A stretch of 64,000 nucleotides of DNA from NCBI GenBank assembly GCA_037367355.1, contig CM074696.1:4340001-4404000 (forward strand). Reading direction: 5' to 3'. Positions within the stretch are counted from its first letter, which is position 1; the number at the start of each line of letters is the position of its first letter. The stretch is from Neoscytalidium dimidiatum (taxonomy: Eukaryota; Ascomycota; Dothideomycetes; Botryosphaeriales; Botryosphaeriaceae). The position numbers and the translations under genes are program-made. Below are positions 32,625 through 43,201 of the stretch, in pieces. Below the pieces are notes generated by a model. The model did not search any database, had not been told where the DNA came from, and was given only the letters and a program-made list of their open reading frames with translations.

Positions 32625-33530
32625 ATGGTCTCAACACGCAACCACCCTTCCGCCTTCCCGCCGCCCGAGCTGGCCTCGCCGACCAAATCGCCCTCCAAGC
32701 GCAGCACGCGCAACTCGTCGACGGCCTCGCCCGCGCCCATCGCCAAGCCGAGCAACGCCACCCCACCCGCCCTCGCACCGACGTCCGCACCCACCACGAC
32801 CGCGAGGAGCACCTCCCCCTCCGCGTGGACGCACACGCCCTCGAACCTCACGCTCGCCTGGCTCGCCCTCTCGCTGCCGCTGGTCGCGTGGGACACGGGG
32901 TACATGCTGCTGCGGCCGCACAGCATGCCGGGCGGGTCGCTGCACTGGCCCGTCTGGCAGCCGTACGCGCTGTACGGCACCGTCGACCACGTGTACGGCT
33001 TCCCGGCGTGGGAGCGCGGCGACGGCTTCGGCGCCGCCCAGGCCACCCTCAACGCCGTCGAGACCGCCCTGTACCTCGCCTACCTGGCCGTCGTCTACCG
33101 CGCCGGGTCGCCCGCGCCCGACAAGGACGCCGTCGGGGGCAGGGTCGGCGGCGCGAGGGTGGTCGCGGGCAGGGTCGCGGCCCGGGCCGTCGTGCTGGCG
33201 TTCGCCGCGAGCGTCATGACGCTCAGCAAGACGGTGCTGTACTGGCTGAACGAGGCCTGGAGCGGGTTTGACAACATCGGGCACAACGATCTCGTGAGCT
33301 TGACTTTCCTGTGGATCATCCCGAAGTAAGTTTTATTTTTATTTTTTTTTCCCCTCTTTCCTTTTTTCCCCAGTCATTCGTCGGGTGGTTTCTGGGTGCT
33401 AATGGGTGGGACGACGGACAGTGGGCTGTGGCTTATTTTCCCCACCTACATGATCTACGTTTTTGGTGGAGAGATTGTGCAGGGCTTAGAGGCTGCCGGC
33501 GCCGCGGCGTCGACCAAGAAGTCGCAGTAG
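32625..33530 (+). CDS. Predicted multi-pass membrane protein, unknown function
   Basis: Two exons (32625–33325 and 33374–33530) encode 285 residues. The first 75 residues are Ser/Thr/Pro-rich and probably cytosolic. At least four hydrophobic segments follow: LTLAWLALSLPLVAWDTGY, a segment around LNAVETALYLAYLAVVY, VVLAFAASVMTLSKTVLYWL and SLTFLWIIP spliced to GGFWVLMGG. The last segment continues as LWLIFPTYMIYVFG. Conserved-looking residues in the loops are WPVWQPYALYGTVDHVYG and WSGFDNIGHNDL. The layout recalls EXPERA/emopamil-binding-type proteins, but I cannot confirm that family. The ATG at 32625 is chosen because upstream in-frame sequence looks like leader. The high GC content creates long antisense frames here, which I ignore. 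Confidence 0.72.
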
Positions 33531-34680
33531 TGCCTGGCGGAGGATATGGACGGCACGGCGACCTGTGTAGACTTGTTTATACAGACCTCTCGCACTTTTT
33601 TCCTTTCTGTTTTCTTTCCCCCTCTGTATTGTTGAGCTATGAACTGGAGAAGTGGACCTCGATGAATGATACCCTTTTTCCCGCGCACAGAAACTGTTCC
33701 TTTATTTTACTCTTCCCAATTTTAGCAAGGGAAAGCCCTGTGCCACCACGGATCAACCGTCCGTTCATAACCCTCCTTCATTCTGTGCTTCTGTTCGCCC
33801 CTCCTCCAGGTCGTCGAAGTCTATTTTCCACCTATGTGCACACTATCTCTCCAGCCGATTCTGCTCTATAGTTCGCTATGCGGGGTCGAGCGGGCCCCCA
33901 GCTGGCGGGATGTGACATCTCGAACCTCCGCCATCTGACGGGCAACGTCCTCGTCAAGCCTGTCAGCGCGGTGTTCTTGTGGGAGAGCTGATCCATTCCG
34001 ACAACGTACCATGTGGCTGGAGCTGGTGCTTGACATCGTCTTTGCGTTAGTTGTTTAGCTTGTTCGGAGTGGCGATGAAGAGTGTTGGAGGAAGAGGCAC
34101 GCGCGAGCTGCGTTTTTCTTTTTTCTTTACACGGGATGAGGTATATATTGCACGTGTGACTGCAGCAAACAGGTTTATTTATCCTGTTTATTGAATCACA
34201 GAATTCGTGATGTCTGCTTCGCCTATTTGCATAATTTCTCCAATAGACATTCATTGGCCCGAATATTTGCGGACAGAACGGTGCGACTCCGGACGATTTC
34301 CCGCTGTTTTCATTCACTATCTAATCGCGATTGAAACGAGACAATCCGATTGACGAGTAGGCAACCTCTCACTTCTGCAAGTATGGACCTGGCAAGACGC
34401 TCTAGATTTAACCATGTGCGTTGTATTATCCTGAGAACTGTGCTGTTTCCTCTCCAGCTCCGCAGATGTCCATCAAAAATGATCATCCGACTACCTGAAC
34501 CATATCATGTTCTGCTACCGACCGGAACCACAAGACTGTTATACCTTAGCCGGTTTAGAGCGTGCCGGCAAAGAGACGGTTCTGCAAGAGGCGGTTCTGC
34601 AAGAAGCGCCCATGGAACAGGTGGAGGAAACCCATATTCTCAGCAACCAACTGCCTTCGCTCCGCCATCATGCGCTGTCT
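33531..34680. other. Intergenic between the membrane protein gene and the tandem family
   Basis: AT-richer, without supported genes. The frames over 34350–34960 on the plus strand are shadows of the second exon of family copy A. Confidence 0.5.
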
Positions 34681-35265
34681 TTACTCATCACGCTGAAGGT
34701 CATGCAGAGTATTAAGATCGATACCCGTCTGTCCAAGCGCCATCAAAGTGCCCACAACTACATGATCGTAAGACAACTTCTGCCCAGAGACCTATATCCA
34801 GCGGACTCCGTACTTCACCCGCAGAGAAGAGCAGAGGGAGGCAGCTTCCGCGGTCTGGAGGACCCACTCATCTTCGAGGCGCTGCAAAATTGTCAGTCCC
34901 GCCGGAACGTTTCCTGCATGGTGAGAGTATACTTACGTGTCCTTGGTTGTTTCTTTCCTTGATGGCGGCAGCAAACTCGTGAAGATGCCTCTTTCAGCGT
35001 CGCCGAGACAGTCACCGTTCATGGGGTGAAGTGCCCTGTCTGAGAAATAGTGGATGTAGGTTATTATTAGGTTGTGATTATGCCCAGACTTGTCGAGTGT
35101 TTGACGGCGTCGATCGACCCAGCCCGTCAGTTCGCGTTGTAGATCGTCCTTCGAGCTCACATTGTCCAAGAATGCCTCACTCTTGTTGTGCGAGAGCCAA
35201 GTCTGGATGCGGTCGTTGAGTGAGAAGATCGCCTTTCCGTTGCTCTTAATATTGACGCGCGACAT
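34681..35265 (-). pseudogene. Tandem family copy A, degenerate
   Basis: First of four related minus-strand genes. Exon 1 (35265–34937) begins MSRVNIKSNGK. It carries the family core in the form LNDRIQTWLSHNKSEAFLD, then LQRELTGWVDRR. After GDAERG (about 34980–35010) the family reading moves to another frame, ending KERNNQGH at a GTAAGT donor. The intron is 34936–34882. Exon 2 (34881–34681) reads RLEDEWVLQT, LCSSLRVKYGVRW, then a TAG at 34794–34792, then HVVVGTLMALGQTG and TLHDLQ. A frameshift plus an internal stop make it a pseudogene. The intron site and exon-2 pattern match copies B and D. Function unknown. Confidence 0.75.
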
Positions 35266-35609
35266 GGCGACGATGACTCTGCTGCTGTGTGTTGCTGGAC
35301 GTTTATATGAAGCGTTGAAGATTAAGAAGTATTGGCGCTTCATTTTCGATGGAGTTTTGAGTGCAGGCGGAAGTAGGATCCGGTCATTTCCATCACATAT
35401 GACTTGGACTGCAGCCGTAAGGAGCAGCAGATGGGATGAACATAGAGTGGAAGCCGCAATTAAGTGTATGAGAATTTAGGTAGCCCATTTTAATTACCTA
35501 TCTTGTTACTTCATGCGTTCAGCAAAACCCATACGTTGGTATTTACCCGGAAACATATTCCATATCCCATCCGCGGCTGCTCAACGAAACTCCACCAATT
35601 GATGCCACT

Positions 35610-36493
35610 TCACCTCCTGCCCTGCGGCCTCTTTTTCAGAAGCTCAAAGAGGTATGCACGGTTCTGATCTTTCATTTCGCGCATATACTGAAAACTCTGA
35701 ATGCTGTGAAGGCTTTGCAGAGTTCCTTCGCTGATATTGGGTTGGTCAAGTCTCGCCAGGGCGCCGACCACAGCACGGTCAACAGGAGAGCTGTTATCAT
35801 CTCTGGGATCCTCGGCCAGGTCAGACTCCTCCCACTGAACTGCATGTTTGGTCTTCAAGGAACGGCAAAGGAACTTGGCTTCAAGGTCCGAGAACCAGAC
35901 TGCAGACTGGAGCTCCTGCTTCTTGTCAGTGTTATTCGAAAAAATACATATCCGTAGAAACTCACGCCAGTTATCTTTATGATCGCCATGGTCTTTCCAT
36001 GTTCCTCGGAGTTTTGCTCGGCGGTGTGCCGCTGGTGGGTCCTGCCCCTCTCCTCCTTCGCGTGCTTATGAGCGAGGAAGTTAACCCTGTGGGTCTGGAT
36101 CGCGAGGTACAGTTGAAAACGCTGATCAAGCCAAGCCTTCAGCTCACTCTGAATGTAATCCTTCGAGCCCGTGTGAAGGAATTCTTCGCCTTGTTCTTGC
36201 TCAAGCCAGTACTTGACACGTTGCCCGATGGTGGCATTTTCCATCATGCGTGCGATGTTGCGAGCACGAGCTGCCTTGCCGCCGCGCTTCTTCTTGCCCT
36301 TCTTCTTCTTGGGCTTGGACTCTCCATCGGACTCTGCCTGCTCAGTGACCTCAGACTTTGTAACAGGGTCACCATTTAACGCGCCGATGGCGACGTTGGG
36401 ACTGCTCTCTTCGGATGACATAGTGAGTTTACCGAGAGCAGTATTGAGACTATCGGTGTCGATGAGGGGTGCTTCAGCCTCGCTGGTTGACAT
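35610..36493 (-). CDS. Tandem family copy B, intact, unknown function
   Basis: Exon 1 (36493–35966) and exon 2 (35915–35610) encode 277 residues. The start ATG at 36493 precedes an acidic N-terminus. A strongly basic, nuclear-signal-like tract (KPKKKKGKKKRGGKAARAR) follows at about 90–108. The family core is next: RVKYWLEQEQGEEFLHTGSK, then IQSELKAWLDQRF. After a His/Glu-rich segment, the intron (35965–35916) interrupts between ITG and ELQS. Exon 2 shows EAKFLCRSLKTKHAVQWEE, then VVGALARLDQPNISEGTLQSL. No signal peptide or membrane segment is seen, so it is probably nuclear or cytoplasmic. I do not recognise the family. It is the longest intact member of the array. Confidence 0.82.
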
Positions 36494-37101
36494 GATAAGT
36501 GTGGATGAAGATTCAGATGCAAGACGATGTAACGCAAAGGTAAAGGTAGTGTCGTGCGTCAGTGGGTTTTTCTGTGGTGCTAACCACAAATGGTCGCTTC
36601 GGAAAGCACGACAATAGGAAGGCGCGCGCAGACAGGAGCGGAAGTCGTACCTGCCTCACCTTGGAGCCAAGTCTAGTAAAAAAAAAAAAAAAATATTGCT
36701 TACACGCAATTTATGACGCCGCTATCCTTGGATTTAGAGTCTTTGCTTGTTAAAGGCTGTCTGCACATTGCGACCGTAGAATTTAATGGTTCGAGTGACT
36801 CTTATCATTTTCATCTACATACCACCTGTTGTCAGTCCGGAAGTCATGATGCAGTCCGAATACAGGCAGAATCGTTGTCCATTTACTATCTGCTGAGAAG
36901 AATAAGTATCTTTTCAGTTCTACTCCCGCTCCTTGTTGGAGCAAAATCTCGTATGCATCTGTATTCGTTGTCTGTCTCTAAGAAAGCGAAGGAGCTAAAC
37001 TACCCAACTACCCAGCGGCGCTAGCGCCGCGCTAAGCGTACCTACCATAACACTCCTGCTTACGCTTGCTTTGTTCCTTCTCCAATGCGCTGGGCTGAGC
37101 A
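36494..37101. other. Spacer between family copies B and C
   Basis: 608 bases with a 15-A run near 36675, which is upstream of copy B, and AT-rich sequence. No coding pattern is recognised. It presumably holds the promoter of B and the 3' end of C. Confidence 0.5.
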
Positions 37102-37854
37102 TCAAATTCCTGCAATCATTGCGCAGCTGTCTTCCATCCTCAATGTCTGGAGGTTGTGGAGAGTCTGCATATTGATATCTGACTGTCCGAGTGCCATGAG
37201 AGCACCCACAATATCATGGTCACTTGGGGTGCTGTTGTTGTTGAGGTCCACCTACTGAATTCCGTACTTAGTCTTCAAAGATTCACAAAAGAATTTTGCT
37301 TCAGAGTCTGGAAAGATTGCTCATCTTCAAGCTTCTGTTGCTTGTTAGCTTAGGCTACTGAGCTAGTATTTTTTTTTTTGAGACGATAAGAGAACACTCG
37401 CTCTAGAACGGCGAGCGTTGGAAATAGCAGATGCAAATCCGAACAAGAAATCCTGACCCGTGTTGCAAACCGGAGTGCCGGCCGCTTGCTTGCTCAGGCC
37501 GTCTCGTAGAGTAGCTTGACATTGCATACGGAGAGCCTTGGTGTCGGCGTAGTTTCGGAAACAGAAATCGACCCATGCCCTCAGTTCATGGCGGATTTCG
37601 TCCCTGAGACCGGTGTGAAGAAAGTCCTCTTCCTCATCGTGACCAATCCAGTGCTTGACGCGCTCTTCAAGAGTGGCATTCTGCGTAGTGCGAGCAAAGT
37701 TGCGAGCACGAGCGGCCTTGCCAGCGCGCTTCTAGCCTTTCTTTGTGTTGATTTGCTCACCCTCATCATCGCGACCTTGGTCATGGTCATCGGGCTTGGG
37801 TTCATCTTCGGCAAAAGGAGCTGTAGCGGTGGATTCAGTGTTGGAAGGCAGCAT
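37102..37854 (-). pseudogene. Tandem family copy C, degenerate
   Basis: Reads from ATG 37854 as an acidic N-terminus, then a basic tract broken by a TAG at 37734–37732 exactly where copy B has Lys. It continues KRAGKAARARNFARTTQNAT. The family core is well preserved: ERVKHWIGHDEEEDFLHTG, then IRHELRAWVDF. Exon 2 from about 37334 reads KLEDEQSFQT. After a frame change it reads EAKFFCESLKTKYGIQ, a TAG at 37254–37252 in place of the conserved Trp, then IVGALMALGQSDINMQTLHNLQ. Two stops and a frame change make it a pseudogene, although the core remains close to copy B. The exon 1 donor is unclear. Confidence 0.78.
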
Positions 37855-38496
37855 GCATGGTAAGTTTGACACTGGTCGGAACAGCAGTTTGTTCCTAATC
37901 GGCGGTTGTGTAGGGCGGCATTGTCAGTAGCCCAAGTGTGTAAATCGTACAAGGTTTGGGTGAAGAAGTGAGAGAGTGGAGTTTAGTTCTGTGTTGAAGA
38001 GATCTGTGAAGTGAGCCGAGTCGTTTGTTGCACCTTCCTTTGCTTTCCCTTGCCACGGCAAACCATCGGCGCGCCCAATCGCTCTCGATCGTGTCAACAA
38101 AACGCCGGCCACATATTAAAGTGACTTACACCGCATCTTTATATTGATTAATGACCGGAACTCATCTAGCCACCGCACCACTAACGTAGAAGAGATCAGA
38201 ACCACTCCTCGATATCCCGCACCTTACGTAAGAAGGATTAAAGGTGTTTCTTGATACTTTTGTACCGTCGGTATGAGTATTCAGCCTCTCTTTACGTCTC
38301 TTCTTTTTTCTTTTCATCTTCTGGCTGAGTACAGCCATCCCGAAATGTTGTCCGTCCGCAAAACCAATCTTCTGCCCAACGACGTCCCCTCTCGTCCTCC
38401 GCCCACCTACATTGACTCCGCCACTGCTAGCACGCAGCTGACGCAGACCGTTCGAAACACCAAGAATGTTGTCCAAAGCCGTACTCCGCCATCCTC
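37855..38496. other. Spacer between family copies C and D
   Basis: 642 bases without a recognised gene. Frames on either strand at 38162–38500 run into or antisense to copy D and carry no motif. Confidence 0.5.
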
Positions 38497-39068
38497 TTAA
38501 CCTTGTAACCTCCTGAACGTCCACACCCCCACGCCCACCTCCCCCAACGCCATCAACGCCCTCACCACCCCGCGATCGCAATCCGTCGGACCACCGCTCA
38601 AATCCTGCCACTGAACCCCGAACCTCACCCTCAAAGACTCGCACAGGAACTCCGCCTCGAAGCCCTGAACCTCCCGCTTGCGCAGAAGCTCCTAGCCACA
38701 GCCATCAGAACAGCACCCCCGTCACAGGACCCAGGTGTTCAACCCACCACTACTTCACTCGCATCCGCAACCATCCCCGCCCGCAGCTCCTCAGCGAGAG
38801 CTTCGTCCCTCTTCAAGACATCCTCCGACACCTCGACCCCGTTGCGCTGCCGCAGTCGTTGCCGGAAGGCGATGGCGGCCAGCATGTCGCAGGCCTGGGC
38901 GTGCGAGCTCCGAGCCCGCGTGATGGCGGCGCGGGTATCGAGACGGCGGTCGAGCCAGGCGCGCAGGTCGTGGTGGATCTGGGCCTTGGAGCCGGCGTGG
39001 AGGTGGGCGTTGCGCTTGCCGCTGCCGAGCCAGAAGCTCACGCAGTCGGTGAGGGTTTCGGGAGGCAT
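38497..39068 (-). CDS. Tandem family copy D, intact, short form
   Basis: Exon 1 (39068–38748) and exon 2 (38691–38497) encode 171 residues. It lacks the long acidic and basic N-terminus of copy B and starts MPPETLTDCVSFWL. The core follows: HLHAGSKAQIHHDLRAWLDR, then a long helix-like Ala/Arg segment. The intron (38747–38692) uses a GTGGGT donor and a GGCTAG acceptor and sits at the same place as in copy B. Exon 2 reads ELLRKREVQGFEAEFLCESL, VRFGVQWQD, then VVRALMALGEVGVG. In-frame alternative donors nearby would change only one or two residues. It is GC-richer than copies A–C, so it may be older or under stronger selection. Function unknown. Confidence 0.75.
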
Positions 39069-39410
39069 GGCGATGAGGGCGCGTGAGAAGCCTTTTTGTC
39101 GCAGCGAGCATGTGGAAGGGAGTGTGGAACAGTGCGGAGAGGTGTACGAGAGGCGGCGCTGTTTATGACAGCCGTGATAATATCTGAGGGAAGGTGCATG
39201 CTGTTTCTGGAATGAGCGCGATGGCTCTTTCCCAGGAAGCGTCACGCTCGTAGAGGGAAGTCACTGCGGCAAGCATGCTGTAGAATTCCGTAGCTTCCCC
39301 GTATCCATATATACTTCTTTCAGGTTACATACATTCAATTGATCATGACCGGCGTTACCCTGTCCCCTTTTAATACCTCCAAACCAACGCCTCGCTTCCA
39401 TCACTTTCGA
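39069..39410. other. Short intergenic, promoter of family copy D
   Basis: No coding feature is recognised. It separates copy D from the 3' end of the Zn2Cys6 gene on the same strand. Confidence 0.5.
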
Positions 39411-42400
39411 TCATTGCTCATATACTCCGAATAGCGGAACCGCCGAATCACTGATGCCTTGCACTGCTGTCTCTCCGTGCATCCTTGGGCTCCCCACCGC
39501 GGGCGTGTTGCTAGGCCACGCCCATAATGCGTCAAAATCAATGTGTTCCTCCCCACCCGATGAACCATCTTCGCTTCTGATACTTGGTATCCCACTTATG
39601 CTGTCAAGTGCATTAAGATCCAGCAGGTTCGATAGCGAAAGATTGCGCGACAATGTCGGCGGCGCTCCCGAAAAGTTGCTTCCAGCGGGTGACGGGGCCA
39701 TAGCGGCGCCGGAAGAGGGATTGGGGATTCCGGAATTCTGGGGAGTCGATGCGCCCACGGGCGTCGTGGCGACTGGGCTAAGGAGGGCGGCAGAAGGGAG
39801 AGGAGTTGGTTGCACAGGTTGAGTAAGATCGGGGGTGTTCCCTTGGCGAGCGGAGGCTGCAACGGCCCCGGAAAAGTTCTGCTGCTGTGGGAATGACTGT
39901 GAGTATTGTTGAGGTTCTGAAGATACTAATGGTCGTGATGTTGGGCCTGGGAATTGCTGCTGTGCTTGAGTAGATTGGCTTAAACTGCCAACAATGTTTA
40001 CTTGAGGTTGTTGCAGTCGGCGCCGACGTTCACGCTGTTGGTTTACTACCTCTCTGAACCCCTGGAGGATGTGGAAGAGACGTGAAGCTTGTTGGTCGTA
40101 TTCGGCGCAATATGCCATGATGTTGATGGCATTGGTGATGCAAAGGTCCGCGTCTCTGCTGATGTATAGACCGGCAAACTCGTTGGCCAGAAGGACCAGT
40201 GCCGAAGCGAAGAGGAAGTACATCACAGCAGGGTTACGCCGTGGGAGATATCCCGCTTCGAATGCTGCTTGGATAAGAACGATGCTGTGGGATGAAGCTA
40301 TCGCACATGCCTCACTAAATTTCTCCATACGTGGATACTTATTCCTCGTCTGAGAATTTGACCCTTGGTGGCTCATCTCCTTCTGCGTCTCCGCATTTAA
40401 AATGTATAGGAAGAATGGTCTTGTCAGAAGGATGATCGAATGACAGTAGAAAAGATTAACATGGAGAATAGCAATGCCTTGGCTAGGACAGGCAGACGGT
40501 GCTTGTCGCCAATGTAGTTGAGGTGCTAAAGCTCTTGGCCACAGCTTGCAAACGTCTGCAATCTCTTGAGCGAGGCGTGTACTGATTTTCCGCTGCTGAT
40601 AGACTTCCTTGAGGATTCGTCCAATGACAGAACAGCTTCGTACAGCAGCTTCGAGGGCGCTAGCATTTGTTCTGCCTTGATTGATCGTCGTCTGGAAAGC
40701 CGAGTCAAACCCGAATGCGTCATGCTCCTCAGGTTGAGCAGGTCGCAACGTGTCACCGCTACAATCATCTTCGGATATTGCAACAGGTCGGCCAAGCGAA
40801 AAGGACAGAAATCGATCCATGACAAAGAGCGACCGCCACAAATTTCGTCTTGCTGCTTGCTCATCTTGACCGAAGATAACCATGGTCTCTTCGCGATGGA
40901 GCCCAAGCGCATACGCAGATCGCACAGCCATGCCTTCGTATTGTTAGCAATCCCAGAATCTACAGACGCAGGTAGTCAGAGCATTGCGAACATACCGAGC
41001 AAAGCGAATGCTGTGTTCCTTTTCGATTTAACCAGCATATAATAGGACATCAAAAGCAATGCCTGGACAGACCAAAAGTCGGCATCCTCAAATCCGTGCA
41101 AAGGATCATTGAGACTCTTAGCATTCATATAGAATGCCTCCGCCCTATCCGGATGGTCTCGGTGGAGCTTGTCAATGATGGCTGCGTCCGGGGTCCCTGG
41201 ACGAGGAGTTGCAAGCATGAGCCCAATCGCAAAAACGAGATTTAGGAGGCACAACCACGGAGGCTCGGTAGTCAGAGGATCTGAGTAGCAGCGTTCCAGC
41301 GCAGCGGTAAATGCGTGCCTTTCAAATATTTGAAGGAAGCCGTGTGTGTTCACGAAGAAAGACTCCACAAGAACATAAGCAGTCCCCTTGTCGGGCAACA
41401 GATGGGTGTGCCGCATTGTTGCCGGTAAGGAGAAGGGAATTTCTGTAATCTTGTGTCTTCGTGGATCCGTTGTGAACGCTGACGGCCCAACAACATTTTC
41501 CACCATCATCCGAAGCAACTGAAGAAAGGATAAAGATGCAGCATCGCCCACATAAAGCAACCTTCCTGTAGGATCCTGGAGCATCCGCATCTGGGAATAG
41601 ACCACAGCCTCTTCCTCATTCCCATCTGTGCTGGCTGTGTTCGATGCAGCATGAGGTTTTGGTGCTTCTTCCACACGAGTGGCGAAGTGTTGAAGAGACC
41701 TTGCTGCAGCCTCTGCGGCCTCGATGGCATCAGGCTCGAAAGTGGATGCTAGCGGGTCAGGAGGCTTTGAAGAAGCATGATCCGGATGATGTGAAGCTGC
41801 TTGGGGTTGAAAGGCTGCCCTCGTCTGTTGAGGGGATGGGATGGAAGATCTCTGGATGCTTGGCGAGTGTTGGTGAGTGCCGTTCAAGGTATTGTCTTCC
41901 TTGACCTTTTCACCAACACCACTGGGACGGGCCGGAGCATTTCCCGCACCATTTTCTGTTTGGAGTTTCTTCGAGGGTGGACCCTCTCCCGTTGCGTCGC
42001 TATCCCGGTCGATGTACGTACAGGTAAACTTGCGCTAAGGATACATGAGCGAGATGGATTTCTCCGTGCAGGTGCGAGCTTCAGTACCTTTTCGCATGTG
42101 TTACAAGGGTACAAGCCATTACACTGCGGTGGCAGTTAGTAAAGCTTCTGCTGTGAGCGGTCCTTATAGTTCTGCGGCCACGTGGTGTTCAGCGTGCACT
42201 CAGCCGGACAGGCCGATCTCTAGCGAGCTTCACACGCGCGACACGGAGCGAACAGCCTCAGGTGGCAGAGGCGTTGACGCGAGATGCGGATCATGACGGG
42301 CACGTCGGGCGGGATCAGAGGGGATTGGGCCACGGAAAGGCTCGTTTGAAGTGTTGGAGGACGGGAGAGTAGAACGAATGATCCACGCCGGTTGGCGGGT

Positions 42401-42593
42401 GAGACGGGATTGCAGCATTGGAAGGCCGGGTGAGATCTGGCTGGGGACGGAGACGGAGGCGGAAGTGGAAGTTGGCTGAGCGACTGGCAATGGCGCACTC
42501 GGATTGACTCACTTTCTGCTTCCGGCGCTTGCAAACTTCACAGGCTTGAGCCGTCCTCTGACGCTGCTCGGGCGGTACTTTTGGGCGCGTCAT
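39411..42593 (-). CDS. Zn2Cys6 transcription factor with Fungal_trans domain
   Basis: Four exons (42593–42513, 42123–42088, 42034–40996, 40933–39411) encode 892 residues. The zinc cluster is split by two introns: CEVCKRRKQK in exon 1, CNGLYPCNTCEK in exon 2 and RKFTC in exon 3. This gives cysteines 18, 21, 28, 34, 37 and 44 in C-x2-C-x6-C-x5-C-x2-C-x6-C spacing. The Fungal_trans region spans about 170–560, with MAVRSAYALGLHRE just after the last intron. The C-terminal 250 residues are Gln/Pro/Ser-rich, typical of activation domains. Intron 1 (389 nt) is unusually long, but the finger cannot be completed otherwise. It is divergent from the CoA-transferase gene, which may be a target; this is inference. 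I assign no orthologue name. Confidence 0.87.
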
Positions 42594-43201
42594 GTCGGAG
42601 AGGGCGCTGAATGCTGGACAAATTGCCGGCGGTCGATGTCGCGCACTGGTGGATCTTCGGATAGGAGCAACGAAGAGCTGGAGCGTCGGATGCTGGCACG
42701 GCGACGCGGGACGGCGCTGCTGCACCCCGCGGCGGGGACTCTGCGGCCAGTAGCGGGCAAAGAGGCACTACTGGCACGTCCCTGAGAGCGCGGGCGCTCT
42801 GCAACTGACAGCGGGCGTCGCTCGGAGATTGGGAAGGGCGTTGCTGCTGTTGTGTCGAGTTCTTGGCGTCGGCCTCCAGGCTGTCTGCTGCCCGCTCAGC
42901 TCCGCCCAGCTACCGTCGGGTGCCGCACCACAACTGCTCAGCCCTACCCGCTGTTCAGCGCCGTCGCACTACGCCAACCCGACAACCCCGTCCGCTGAAC
43001 CATTATGGCGCCCTCTTTTATTACCCGCCGCCAGTGCCGCGGTTCCTCTGATCCGCAGACGCTTACCTGCGGGCTACATCCTTCCCTCTCGCCCCCCCGC
43101 CAGCCGTCTACTTGGACGCCTATATCCTCTAGCTTGCTCGCCGTCCTGCTCCGCACGCCCTGAGTCTGGTCCCACAGCTAATACCGATCGATACCTCAGA
43201 C
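42594..43201. promoter_or_regulatory. Divergent promoter between Zn2Cys6 factor and CoA-transferase
   Basis: 608 GC-rich bases lie between two start codons on opposite strands. Several CGG/CCG triplets occur, as Zn2Cys6 proteins prefer. At this GC content they are not significant without a count. Confidence 0.45.

Noticed and set aside
32207..33284. Several open frames of 200–280 codons opposite or in other frames to the membrane protein gene
   Set aside because: Compositional shadows (Arg/Gly/Pro-rich) without motifs. The plus-strand frame has membrane segments and a valid intron.
34507..34962. Plus-strand open frame of 151 codons
   Set aside because: It lies antisense to exon 2 of tandem family copy A, whose family pattern is on the minus strand.
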